From NCBI GenBank assembly GCA_016874115.1, contig VGVA01000011.1, forward strand, positions 1 to 33,874: a stretch of 33,874 nt of DNA, given 5' to 3'. Under the pieces are notes generated by a model that saw nothing but the letters and a program-made list of their open reading frames with translations, was not told the origin of the DNA and did no database searches. Positions within the stretch are counted from its first letter, which is position 1; the number at the start of each line of letters is the position of its first letter. This document shows positions 26,554 to 33,874 of this stretch, piece by piece. The position numbers and the translations under genes are program-made. The DNA comes from Gammaproteobacteria bacterium (lineage in GTDB: Bacteria; Pseudomonadota; Gammaproteobacteria; Methylococcales; Methylomonadaceae).

Positions 26554-27220
26554 TTTATCGATTTTTCAATTAATATTGGACGCCAGTTTTGTCGTGCAAT
26601 TTGTGATGTTTCTATTAATAGCCGCCTCGCTCGCGTCGTGGACCTTTATTTTTTCCAAGCGAAAAGACTTAACCCGCGCCATCGAAATCACCGATGAATT
26701 CGAGGAAGAATTCTGGTCGGGCACCGCTTTGGCGGATTTATACCGCAAATTGTCAGCGAAAGACTTCAAGCCAGAAGGTATCGAGAAAATCTTTCTGGCC
26801 GGTTACAAGGAGTTTTCCCGGATGCGGCAAACCGGCAATGTCGATCCGATGGTGCAGGTGGAAAGCGCCCAACGCGCCATGCGGATTGAATTGTCGCGCG
26901 AGCTGGACAGATTAGACCAGCATTTGCCGTTTTTGGCGACAGTCGGCTCCATCAGCCCGTATATCGGCCTGTTTGGCACGGTGTGGGGCATCATGAACTC
27001 ATTCATGTCTTTAAGTAAGGTCAAGCAAGCCACTCTCGCTCAGGTCGCGCCCGGCATTGCCGAAGCATTAATCGCCACCGCCATCGGCTTGTTTGCCGCA
27101 ATACCGGCGGTCGTCGCCTATAACCGCTTTTCCACCCGGTTGGAAAGCTTGACCGGCCGCTACGAATTGTTCGTGGAAGAATTCGTCGTTCTTCTGCAAA
27201 GACAGGTGCACATGAAATGA
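26543..27220 (+). CDS. tolQ: Tol-Pal system protein TolQ
   Basis: TolQ is the inner-membrane stator-like partner of TolR, using proton flow to energise TolA during cell constriction. The 225 residues have a first membrane helix at about 12-33 (DASFVVQFVMFLLIAASLASW). Two further helices lie in LPFLATVGSISPYIGLFGTVWGIMNSF and GIAEALIATAIGLFAAIPAVVAYNRF. Its end overlaps the tolR start by four bases (ATGA). Confidence 0.96.
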   Translation: MNTDLSIFQLILDASFVVQFVMFLLIAASLASWTFIFSKRKDLTRAIEITDEFEEEFWSGTALADLYRKLSAKDFKPEGIEKIFLAGYKEFSRMRQTGNVDPMVQVESAQRAMRIELSRELDRLDQHLPFLATVGSISPYIGLFGTVWGIMNSFMSLSKVKQATLAQVAPGIAEALIATAIGLFAAIPAVVAYNRFSTRLESLTGRYELFVEEFVVLLQRQVHMK

Positions 27221-27657
27221 GAAAAAACAAACGCAGAAAACCCATGGGCGAGATTAATGTCGTCCCTTACATCGATGTCACCTTGGTGTTGTTGATTATC
27301 TTTATGATTACCACGCCCATGTTGCAAACTGGGGTGGATGTGGATTTGCCGGAAGCCGAAGCGGCCAATGTCGAGCAAAAAGAAAGCGTCCCTCCCATCA
27401 TTATCTCCATCAAAGCCGATGGAACTTACTTCATAGACTTGAACGGCGACGGCAGCGAGGATGAAAAAGACCAACTGCAGCCGGAAGAAATCAGCGACAA
27501 AATACAATCTGCGATAACGGGTAAGAAAAACCCACAAGTATTAATCAGGGCAGATAATAAAGTCGATTACGGTGCAGTCGTCAAAGTGATGGCAGAGTTA
27601 AAGAACGCAGGCGTTCCCAATGTGGGCTTGATGACCAAACCCAGCGACACACAATAA
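27217..27657 (+). CDS. tolR: Tol-Pal system protein TolR
   Basis: TolR is an ExbD-family protein with one membrane helix and a periplasmic domain. The 146 residues contain NVVPYIDVTLVLLIIFMITTPM, where Asp20 is the proton-carrying acid. A periplasmic part follows, including VLIRADNKVDYGAVVKVMAELKNAG. It has a slightly long acidic loop (DLNGDGSEDEKDQ). It is translationally coupled to tolQ. Confidence 0.96.
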   Translation: MRKNKRRKPMGEINVVPYIDVTLVLLIIFMITTPMLQTGVDVDLPEAEAANVEQKESVPPIIISIKADGTYFIDLNGDGSEDEKDQLQPEEISDKIQSAITGKKNPQVLIRADNKVDYGAVVKVMAELKNAGVPNVGLMTKPSDTQ

Positions 27658-27678
27658 CTCCATCATTTCAACACAATA

Positions 27679-29091
27679 ATGGAAAACCAACCCAAGCTAA
27701 CGCGGCCGTTTTTAGTTGCCCTGGCTTTGCATTTAACGCTGATCGGCTTATTTATTTTAAGCGCTTTATACAAACCGTCGCCTAAAGAATTAATGGACGA
27801 CCAAGACATCATTCACGCTACTATCGTGGAAAACAGCGCTCCTTCCCAAATAAGCAAAGCTACAACAGCAAAACCGACGCAAGAAAAAAAACTGGTCACC
27901 GAACCTAAACCGGTAGAACAGCATGAGGATCAAGCCGCGTTAATTAAACAGCGGAAAGCGGCTGAACAGGCAAGAACTGAAGCGAAAAAACTGGCCGCAG
28001 AAAAACAAAAAATCCTGGAAAAAGCGCAACAACAGGCACAAACGGAAGCGGAAAACAAAAAGAAGGCAGAAGCCAAAATACAAGCTGCTGCTGCCGAACA
28101 AGCCAAGAAAAAAGCGGCTGCGGAAGCTAAAGAGAAAGCGCAAAAAGAAGCCGAAGTAAATGAAAAAATCGAAGCTAAGAAAACCCAACAAGCAGAAATA
28201 AAAAAGAAGAAATCAGAGGAAACCGCAAAGTCCGAAATAGCAGCCAAAAAGCAAGCTGCTGCGGATGCTAAAGCCGAAGCCGCCGCCAAAGCCAAGGCGG
28301 AAGCCAAAGAAAAAGCCGCTGCCGATGCGGAAGCCAAGAAACAAGCTGCCGCGGAGGCCAAAGCTGAAGCCACCGCCAAAGCCAAGGCGGAAGCTAAAGA
28401 AAAGGCCGCTGCCGATGCGGAAGCCAAGAAACAAGCTGCCGCGGAGGCCAAAGCTGAAGCCACCGCCAAAGCCAAGGCGGAAGCTAAAGAAAAGGCCGCT
28501 GCCGATACGGAAGCCAAGAAACAAGCTGCCGCGGAGGCCAAAGCCGAGGCCGTCGCCAAAGCCAGGGCGGAAGCTAAAGAAAAGGCCGCTGCCGATGCGG
28601 AAGCCAAGAAACAAGCTGCCGCGGAGGCCAAAGCTGAGGCCGTCGCCAAAGCCAGGGCGGAAGCTAAAGAAAAAGCCGCTGCAGAAGCCGCCGCAAAACT
28701 GGAAGCGCAAAAACGGCGCGCTACCGAGTTAGCGGCGGAAAAAGCAGCAAAACTGGCGGCGGCCGAACAAGTCAGAGCGACAGCAGAAAAAGCCAAAGCA
28801 GCGGCCGCAGGCGAAGCGGAAATTGCTAAATATAAGGCTATGATTAAGCGAAAAGTTGAAAACGCCTGGGTTCCACCGCCCGGCCAGTCCGGCTCCACTT
28901 GTAACGTCAGAATCAGACTGTCTTCTGACGGTACCGTGATGGATTCAACGGTTAATTGTAACGGAAACGACATTATTTCTCGTTCGGTCGAGAATGCCAT
29001 TGAACGATCTTCGCCTTTGCCGGTACCGCAAGACCGGGCATTACTTCAGCATTTTAGAAGCATCAGCTTTAATTTTAGCGCCAGAAATTAA
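27679..29091 (+). CDS. tolA: Tol-Pal system protein TolA with long repetitive domain II
   Basis: TolA links the TolQR motor to TolB-Pal at the outer membrane. The 470-residue protein has an N-terminal membrane helix (about 10-28, FLVALALHLTLIGLFILSALY). A very long Ala/Lys/Glu helical domain II runs from about 90 to 375. The C-terminal domain III holds YKAMIKRKVENAWVPPPG and SGSTCNVRIRLSSDGTV. Domain II contains nearly five copies of a 30-residue unit encoded by a 90-bp tandem repeat (28261-28690). The total is longer than the 421 residues of E. coli. The gap before tolB is 112 bp, suggesting a separate tolB promoter. Confidence 0.94.
   Translation: MENQPKLTRPFLVALALHLTLIGLFILSALYKPSPKELMDDQDIIHATIVENSAPSQISKATTAKPTQEKKLVTEPKPVEQHEDQAALIKQRKAAEQARTEAKKLAAEKQKILEKAQQQAQTEAENKKKAEAKIQAAAAEQAKKKAAAEAKEKAQKEAEVNEKIEAKKTQQAEIKKKKSEETAKSEIAAKKQAAADAKAEAAAKAKAEAKEKAAADAEAKKQAAAEAKAEATAKAKAEAKEKAAADAEAKKQAAAEAKAEATAKAKAEAKEKAAADTEAKKQAAAEAKAEAVAKARAEAKEKAAADAEAKKQAAAEAKAEAVAKARAEAKEKAAAEAAAKLEAQKRRATELAAEKAAKLAAAEQVRATAEKAKAAAAGEAEIAKYKAMIKRKVENAWVPPPGQSGSTCNVRIRLSSDGTVMDSTVNCNGNDIISRSVENAIERSSPLPVPQDRALLQHFRSISFNFSARN
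28261..28690 (+). repeat. 90-bp tandem repeat in tolA (about 4.8 copies)
   Basis: Units begin at 28261, 28351, 28441, 28531 and 28621. Copies two and three are identical or nearly so. Copies four and five share the VAKARAEAKEK variant instead of TAKAKAEAKEK. The period is a multiple of three and encodes a 30-residue helical unit. The pattern shows recent in-frame duplications. Confidence 0.92.
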
Positions 29092-29106
29092 CCTTAAGAA
29101 TTTTTA

Positions 29107-29150
29107 ATATCCTATTGATATTCAGGATATATTAACTTTTCTGATATAGT
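29107..29150 (+). promoter_or_regulatory. Possible tolB promoter region with inverted repeat
   Basis: ATATCCT (29107-29113) and AGGATAT (29124-29130) form an inverted repeat, followed by TATAGT at 29145-29150 as a possible -10. The -35 is weak. It lies in the 112-bp tolA-tolB gap. Confidence 0.35.
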
Positions 29151-29203
29151 ATCTGGCAGCAAACATACGTTTATCAAGAACAGGCAAAACACGAGGTAGA
29201 TCC

Positions 29204-30463
29204 GTGAAATTGATTAATAAAAGCCATTGGCTGGCGATGATACTGGTGTTCTCGCCGCTAACGCAAGCCGAATTAACTATCGATATCTCCGAAAGCTCTG
29301 GCGGCGGCATTCCGGTAGCGATTGTGCCATTTGCATCATCCGGTGCGCCGGTAGATGTCAGTTCAGTCATTAATGCCGATCTGGCCCGCAGCGGTTATTT
29401 CAGCCTGCTGCCGCCACAGAATATGCCGAACCGCCCGAATTCCGCATCGGCTGTAAATTTTCCCGAATGGCAAGCTATTAACCAGAACTATCTGGTCGTC
29501 GGCCAGGTTAACGGCGGCGGCAACCAATACAGCGTACAATTCCAGTTGTTGGATGTCATGAAAACCGGACAGCTTTTGGGTTATCAAATGAACTCGTCCG
29601 GCGCCGATTTACGCCGCACTGCGCACCAAATTGCCGACATGATTTTCGAAAAACTGACCGGCAAAAAAGGCGCATTCGGCGGACGCATCGCTTACGTAAC
29701 CAATAACGGCCAGCAAAGCCAGTTACAGGTTGCCGATACCGACGGTTTTGCCCCGCAAATCATCACCACATCCAAAGAACCGTTAATGTCGCCCGCCTGG
29801 TCGCCGGATAAAAGTAAAATCGCTTATGTCTCTTTCGAACGCAAAACGGCCGCTGTTTTCGTACAGGATCTGGCAACCGGACAGCGCAAAAAAGTAGCGG
29901 AATTCCCAGGTATTAATGGCGCGCCTTCGTGGTCGCCTGACGGCCAAAAACTGGCGCTGACTTTATCTAAGGACGGCAGCCCGGATATTTACACGCTGAA
30001 CTTAAACAGCGGCGCATTGAACAAGCTGACTAAAAGTTATTCTATTGATACCGAACCGGCCTGGTCTCCGGATGGCAGCCAGATCGTATTTACTTCCGAC
30101 CGCGGCGGCAAACCCCAGTTGTATATGATTTCCAGCACCGGCGGCGAAGAAAAAAGGATAACTTACACCGGCGATTACAACGCCAGGGCCAGTTTTTCGC
30201 CGGACGGTAAAATCGCCATGGTGCACGGCAACGGCGGCGACTACCGCATCGGCGTAATGGAACCCGGTAGCCGCTCCATTAATGTCATCACCACAGGACC
30301 GGCCGATGAGTCGCCCAGTTTTGCCTCCAACGGCGCAATGGTAATTTATGCCGCCAAGAAAGGCGGATCGTCTTACTTATCCGCCGTCTCCTTAGATGGT
30401 AAAATGCAGCAACGATTAGGACTTAACAGCGGCGGTGTACGTGAACCGGCATGGTCGCCTTAA
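29204..30463 (+). CDS. tolB: Tol-Pal system periplasmic protein TolB
   Basis: TolB is a periplasmic beta-propeller that cycles between Pal and TolA. The 419 residues begin with a signal peptide likely cut after LTQA (about residue 22). An N-terminal alpha/beta domain (to about 155) follows, then propeller blades marked by repeated W-SPD-x-x-KIAY-type motifs (PAWSPDKSKIAYVS, PSWSPDGQKLALTL, PAWSPDGSQIVFTS). The start is GTG at 29204 with GAGG nine bases upstream. The last codons end in REPAWSP, slightly short of the usual C-terminus. Confidence 0.95.
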   Translation: MKLINKSHWLAMILVFSPLTQAELTIDISESSGGGIPVAIVPFASSGAPVDVSSVINADLARSGYFSLLPPQNMPNRPNSASAVNFPEWQAINQNYLVVGQVNGGGNQYSVQFQLLDVMKTGQLLGYQMNSSGADLRRTAHQIADMIFEKLTGKKGAFGGRIAYVTNNGQQSQLQVADTDGFAPQIITTSKEPLMSPAWSPDKSKIAYVSFERKTAAVFVQDLATGQRKKVAEFPGINGAPSWSPDGQKLALTLSKDGSPDIYTLNLNSGALNKLTKSYSIDTEPAWSPDGSQIVFTSDRGGKPQLYMISSTGGEEKRITYTGDYNARASFSPDGKIAMVHGNGGDYRIGVMEPGSRSINVITTGPADESPSFASNGAMVIYAAKKGGSSYLSAVSLDGKMQQRLGLNSGGVREPAWSP

Positions 30464-30506
30464 CAAAAACTTTTACGCAAAAAATAATTTCAATTCGGAG
30501 AATAAC

Positions 30507-31067
30507 ATGGCAAAAAAAAGTTTATTAATAGTGATGTTGATTACGGTGTTTGCCTTATCAGGCTGTAGCGAAGACGAGGCGGCCGAAGGACTTAACAACG
30601 CCAACCAAAACGCAGCCAGCGGCATTAATGACGCTTCAACCAGCGGCCTGACCGGTATGGCCGGCCCTGGTTACACCGGTATTACCGGCAACAACGCTTG
30701 GTTAGGGCCTGAATTCAGCGATCCCAACAACCCGTTATCCAGAAGCACTATTTATTTCATCTACGACAGTAGCGACGTGCAGCCGGATTTCATCCCGGTG
30801 ATTAATGCCCACGCCAGATACCTGGCTGCACATCCTAACCAAAAATTAACTTTGGAAGGCCATGCCGACGAACGCGGTTCGCCGGAGTACAACATTGCGT
30901 TGGGCGACCAGCGCGCAAAAGCCGTTGCCGCCATGATGAAAGCGCAAGGCGCAAGCGACGGTCAAATGAATCTGGTTAGCTACGGCGAAGAAAAACCGGC
31001 AGTCATGGGTAATGATGAAAGCTCGTACGAACGCAATCGCCGCGTTGAATTGTCCTACCAGCGGTAA
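30507..31067 (+). CDS. pal: Peptidoglycan-associated lipoprotein Pal
   Basis: Pal is an outer-membrane lipoprotein that binds peptidoglycan and TolB. I start it at ATG 30507, with GGAG six bases upstream. A longer frame from 30435 would overlap tolB and bury the signal peptide. The lipobox LSGC puts the lipidated Cys at residue 20. The OmpA-like domain has NQKLTLEGHADERGSPEYN and ALGDQRAKAV. The total is 186 residues. Confidence 0.95.
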   Translation: MAKKSLLIVMLITVFALSGCSEDEAAEGLNNANQNAASGINDASTSGLTGMAGPGYTGITGNNAWLGPEFSDPNNPLSRSTIYFIYDSSDVQPDFIPVINAHARYLAAHPNQKLTLEGHADERGSPEYNIALGDQRAKAVAAMMKAQGASDGQMNLVSYGEEKPAVMGNDESSYERNRRVELSYQR

Positions 31068-31087
31068 TATTAAAGAGGTAAATGTTG

Positions 31088-31963
31088 ATGAAAACCCGTC
31101 TTGCTTTGTTACTTTGCGCTTGCAGCACGGCCTGCGCAGAAGCGCCGCCAGTGGTGAATAATGCTGGCGTTGCTCCTAACCCGGCCGTACCGTCGGCAGC
31201 ATTAACAAACGATTACCAGTTAATGAAACGCATTGAACAATTGCAGGGGGAAATTCAACAATTGACCGGTAAAGTTGAAGAGCAAGCCTATCACGTCGAA
31301 GAACTGAAAAAACAGCAAAAAAATATGTACACCGATTTTGACGACCGAATTCAAAATCTGGAAAAAAAATCCGGCGGCAGCCAACCCATAGGCGATACCC
31401 CTGCCGATCCATTATCGACCCCGCCCGCGACGCCTGATGCTGGCGCGGATACTTCGACTCCATCCGCCACCGCCATAGAAACGCCGACAAAGAGTACAGC
31501 AGAGCCGCAAAGCGCAGCGCCAAAGTCATCCGTTTCCGCGCAACAGGAACCGGTTCCTCCGCCTGCACCGGAAGCCATGCCTTTGTCCGCGTCCGAAAAA
31601 CAGGAATACCAGTCTGCATACGATAATCTGCGCAATGGCCGTACGGCACAAGCCATCACGCAATTCAAAGCATTTATCGCTAACCATCCGACGAGTACCT
31701 ATGCTGGCAATGCCTTCTACTGGTTAGGCGAAGCACATCGCGTCAACATGGACAACACCTCTGCCCGGCAGGCATTTAATGATGTCGTTGAAAAGTACCC
31801 GTCATCAGCCAAAGTTTCAGATGCCTTGCTGAAACTAGGCTATATCGAAATGGAAGAAAAAAACACCGGAAAAGCCCGCGAAATATTAATGCGAATCACC
31901 ACAGATTTCTCCAATACCAGAGCCGCTGCTTTAGCAGAAAAGAAACTGGCGACCCTGCCCTAA
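31088..31963 (+). CDS. cpoB: Cell division coordinator CpoB
   Basis: CpoB (YbgF) is a periplasmic protein linking Tol-Pal with septal peptidoglycan synthesis. It has a signal peptide (MKTRLALLLCACSTACA), a coiled coil at about 45-95 (MKRIEQLQGEIQQLTGKVEEQ) and a Pro/Ala/Thr-rich linker. C-terminal TPRs follow (YQSAYDNLRNGRTAQAITQFKAFIANHP onward). I prefer the ATG at 31088, nine bases after AGAGG. The ATG at 31082 is only three bases after it. The linker is unusually long and low-complexity. It follows pal directly. Confidence 0.93.
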   Translation: MKTRLALLLCACSTACAEAPPVVNNAGVAPNPAVPSAALTNDYQLMKRIEQLQGEIQQLTGKVEEQAYHVEELKKQQKNMYTDFDDRIQNLEKKSGGSQPIGDTPADPLSTPPATPDAGADTSTPSATAIETPTKSTAEPQSAAPKSSVSAQQEPVPPPAPEAMPLSASEKQEYQSAYDNLRNGRTAQAITQFKAFIANHPTSTYAGNAFYWLGEAHRVNMDNTSARQAFNDVVEKYPSSAKVSDALLKLGYIEMEEKNTGKAREILMRITTDFSNTRAAALAEKKLATLP

Positions 31964-31970
31964 AGCATAG

Positions 31971-32618
31971 TTGGCAGTGGAAAAACTCCGCATTACGGAA
32001 ATCTTTTATTCCCTGCAGGGAGAATCGACCCTTAGCGGTATTCCTACCGTATTCATCCGGTTAACAGGGTGCCCGTTGCGTTGCGATTATTGCGATACAG
32101 CGTATGCCTTTACCGGCGGCGTTAAAAAAAACATTAGTGAAATCATTAATGAAGTTAACCGCTACGGTGCTCGCCACGTTACGGTTACCGGCGGCGAACC
32201 GCTTGCCCAATCTGCCTGTCTGCCATTAATGACAGCTTTGCTCGATCTTGATTATGTGGTTTCCCTGGAAACCAGCGGCGCAATAGATGTTTCAGCCGTT
32301 GACCCCCGTGTCATTAAAGTCATCGATCTTAAAACACCAAGCTCCGGCGAATTAAATAAAAATCTCTACCAAAACATTAATTACTTGAGCAAAATCGATC
32401 AGGTAAAATTCGTGATCGGCAACCATGAAGATTATGAGTGGTCGAAGCAAATCGTAGCGAAATACAGTTTAGCTACGAAATGCGAAATACTATTTTCACC
32501 GGTACAGTTAACACAAAACCCAACCGAATTGGCCGATAAAATACTCGCAGACAGACTGCCTGTCCGCTTTCAAATTCAATTGCACAAATATCTTTGGCAA
32601 GACGCCAGGGGTAAATAA
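31971..32618 (+). CDS. queE: 7-carboxy-7-deazaguanine synthase
   Basis: QueE is a radical SAM enzyme that makes 7-carboxy-7-deazaguanine on the way to queuosine. The 215-residue protein has the cluster motif CPLRCDYC (CX3CX2C), preceded by EIFYSLQGESTLSGIPTVFIRLTG and followed by VTGGEPL. The start appears to be TTG at 31971 or GTG at 31977, as no ATG fits and no ribosome site is clear. It lies 7 bp after cpoB, so translation probably depends on read-through coupling. Confidence 0.94.
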   Translation: MAVEKLRITEIFYSLQGESTLSGIPTVFIRLTGCPLRCDYCDTAYAFTGGVKKNISEIINEVNRYGARHVTVTGGEPLAQSACLPLMTALLDLDYVVSLETSGAIDVSAVDPRVIKVIDLKTPSSGELNKNLYQNINYLSKIDQVKFVIGNHEDYEWSKQIVAKYSLATKCEILFSPVQLTQNPTELADKILADRLPVRFQIQLHKYLWQDARGK

Positions 32619-32621
32619 TTA

Positions 32622-33296
32622 ATGTCTCAACGAGCAATCATCCTATTATCTGGCGGCCTTGATTCCATCACCGTATTGGCGCTTGCCAAACAACAAGGCT
32701 ACGAATGTTATACCTTGAGTTTCGACTATGGCCAACGGCACAATGCGGAGATAAACGCCGCCATTGAGATTGCTAAAAGCTATCAGATTAAGGAGCATAA
32801 AATCATAAAGCTCGGTTTAGACGCCATTGGCGGTTCTGCATTAACCGATCAAAATATCGATGTGCCAACGCAAATGCAGGCAGGTATACCCGTCACTTAT
32901 GTACCCGCAAGAAATACTATTTTTTTAGCTTACGCATTGGCCTGGGCGGAGGTATTAAAGATTAATGATATTTTTATTGGCGTGAATGCGGTGGATTACT
33001 CCGGTTATCCCGACTGCAGGCCCGAATTTATTCAGGTATTTCAAAGTCTTGCCCGTCTCGCCACCAAAGCAGGCATTGAAGGACACGCAATAACTATTCA
33101 CACGCCGCTTATTGCCCTAAGCAAAGCCGAGATAATTAAACTTGGCGCATCATTAAATATCGATTACGCCAAAACAGTTTCATGTTATTCAGCCGACCAA
33201 CACGGCAACGCCTGCAAAGTATGCGATGCTTGCCGTTTACGAATGCAAGGTTTTTTAAATGCTGGCTTTCCGGATCCCACACACTATCGCGCATAG
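32622..33296 (+). CDS. queC: 7-cyano-7-deazaguanine synthase
   Basis: QueC converts 7-carboxy-7-deazaguanine to preQ0 with ATP and ammonia. The 224-residue protein has the PP-loop SGGLDS at the N-terminus, the [10 protein letters not shown] block and [17 protein letters not shown]. It also has the C-terminal zinc site of four cysteines ([20 protein letters not shown]). Three bases separate it from queE. Both steps of preQ0 synthesis thus sit together, as in many Gammaproteobacteria. Confidence 0.97.
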   Translation: MSQRAIILLSGGLDSITVLALAKQQGYECYTLSFDYGQRHNAEINAAIEIAKSYQIKEHKIIKLGLDAIGGSALTDQNIDVPTQMQAGIPVTYVPARNTIFLAYALAWAEVLKINDIFIGVNAVDYSGYPDCRPEFIQVFQSLARLATKAGIEGHAITIHTPLIALSKAEIIKLGASLNIDYAKTVSCYSADQHGNACKVCDACRLRMQGFLNAGFPDPTHYRA

Positions 33297-33303
33297 AAAA
33301 ATG

Positions 33304-33331
33304 TTGCAAAGATCAGCGTACTTGTTATAAT
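33304..33331 (+). promoter_or_regulatory. Promoter of the tRNA-Lys gene
   Basis: TTGCAA (33304-33309), a 16-bp spacer and TATAAT (33326-33331) lie 11 bp before the tRNA 5' end. Confidence 0.72.
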
Positions 33332-33342
33332 TGCCGGTCTTT

Positions 33343-33418
33343 GGGTCGTTAGCTCAGCCGGTAGAGCATCGCACTTTTAATGCGGTTGTCATGCGTTCGA
33401 ATCGCATACGACCCACCA
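33343..33418 (+). tRNA. tRNA-Lys (anticodon UUU)
   Basis: A 76-nt cloverleaf. The acceptor GGGTCGT pairs with ACGACCC, and discriminator A and CCA are encoded. The D-arm is AGCTCAGCCGGTAGAGC, the anticodon stem is CGCAC/TGCGG-like around the loop CTTTTAA with anticodon TTT, and the T-loop is GTTCGAATC. Anticodon UUU reads AAA and AAG. It is followed at once by a terminator. Confidence 0.96.
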
Positions 33419-33426
33419 AACAAAAC

Positions 33427-33459
33427 AAGGGCTTGGAATAACACCAAGCCCTTTTTATT
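33427..33459 (+). terminator. Intrinsic terminator after tRNA-Lys
   Basis: AAGGGCTTGG (33427-33436) and CCAAGCCCTT (33444-33453) form a 10-bp stem with a 7-nt loop, followed by TTTATT. Confidence 0.88.
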
Positions 33460-33546
33460 GCTCGCGGGGCACTAGCGGGGCAATCCTAAATAAATCAACA
33501 CAACAATTCACAGTAAATAAGGCCGTTTTCTAAGCAAATTTGAGCC

Positions 33547-33874
33547 TGATCTTGCCTGGATTTCACGGACACTCCACTAAGCGACTTTTTGGGCTTCAAA
33601 CGCTTCTGGGCTGAGATAGCCCGGTCTTGAATGGAGCCGTTTGCGATTGTAATACACTTCGATATATTCGAACACCTGATGCTTGGCATCGGAACGAGTC
33701 TTAAAGCGTTCGCCATGAATAGCTTCGACCTTGAAGCTGTGGTTCCAGCTTTCCATGGCGGCATTGTCATAACAATCGCCCTTCTTGCTCATACTGCAAA
33801 CCAGCCGGTGTTTTCTGAATAGCTTCTGGTAGGCGGCTGAACAATATTGGCTACCCCGGTCAGAATGCACTATC
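33547..33874 (-). mobile_element. IS3-family insertion sequence, right end (partial)
   Basis: The transposase frame at 33577 is followed on the minus strand by a non-coding tail whose tip I place at 33547. There the sequence reads TGATCTTGCCTGG on the plus strand (ending CA on the minus strand), as IS3-family ends do. The other end and any target duplication are outside the window. Between the tRNA terminator and this tip (33460-33546) I see no gene, only a doubled GCGGGGCA. Confidence 0.65.
33577..33874 (-). CDS. IS3-family transposase OrfB, C-terminal part (cut by window edge)
   Basis: The C-terminal ~98 residues of an rve-type DDE transposase. VHSDRGSQY holds the second catalytic Asp, and NAAMESW, 35 residues on, holds the catalytic Glu. 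YYNRKRLHSRPGYLSPEAFE near the end is typical of IS3 OrfB. The frame stays open to the right edge, so its start is outside the window. No ATTAAT occurs in it, in keeping with recent arrival. Confidence 0.93.
   Translation of the reverse strand, partial: IVHSDRGSQYCSAAYQKLFRKHRLVCSMSKKGDCYDNAAMESWNHSFKVEAIHGERFKTRSDAKHQVFEYIEVYYNRKRLHSRPGYLSPEAFEAQKVA

Noticed and set aside
28261-28690. CRISPR or VNTR of non-coding type
   Set aside because: The units are contiguous, in frame and encode the TolA helical domain.
27930-29000. A 356-residue open frame antisense to tolA
   Set aside because: It is a mirror of the Ala/Lys/Glu repeat codons of tolA. Its composition (Ala/Ser/Phe runs) is an artefact of reading GC-rich repeats backwards.
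30435-30506. Extended N-terminus for Pal
   Set aside because: It overlaps tolB, lacks a ribosome site and would place the lipobox far inside. The ATG at 30507 has GGAG at good spacing.
33495-33770. A 91-residue frame within the IS
   Set aside because: It is a shifted-frame shadow of the transposase, which has the catalytic motifs.

Overview
The window looks like a chromosome segment of a gammaproteobacterium. The evidence is a complete atpIBEFHAGDC operon next to glmU-glmS, the ruvB-ybgC-tolQRAB-pal-cpoB-queE-queC string ending at a tRNA-Lys, and HemJ-type haem synthesis. Protein style and intergenic palindromes remind me of methane-oxidising Methylococcales, but no methanotrophy gene is present, so that placement is inference.

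Layout. 1-944: accessory DNA just downstream of glmS, with a serine recombinase gene cut by an insertion-sequence end and a small companion ORF. 945-4146: glmS and glmU (UDP-GlcNAc synthesis), minus strand. 4363-11339: the ATP synthase operon, minus strand, with a clear promoter and terminator. 11486-15780: a dynamin-like GTPase, pyrE and two tandem YebC-family genes, minus strand. 15987-16407: a glycine-zipper lipoprotein, plus strand. 16466-20635: serB and serA, minus strand, separated by a broken DUF262/DUF1524 (GmrSD-like) defence gene. 20726-26153, plus strand: a TlpA-like thioredoxin, hemJ, then ruvC, ruvA and ruvB, with a vapBC toxin-antitoxin pair and two unknown genes lodged between the ruv genes. 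26146-31963: ybgC, the Tol-Pal envelope system and cpoB. 31971-33296: queE and queC (7-deazaguanine/queuosine synthesis). 33343-33418: tRNA-Lys. 33547-33874: the end of an IS3-family element.

The most unusual signal is not a gene. The 6-bp palindrome ATTAAT occurs about 100 times by my hand count, roughly one per 340 bp, where about ten would be expected from composition. It occurs in core genes on both strands and in intergenic DNA. In genes it sits in the two reading phases that avoid a stop (Ile-Asn, or Leu TTA followed by Met/Ile). It is missing from the blocks that look acquired: 1-1140, the broken defence gene, the vapC/unknown-gene block, and the terminal IS. It therefore behaves like a genome-wide highly iterated palindrome, comparable in kind to cyanobacterial HIP1. 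I know of no description of this one.
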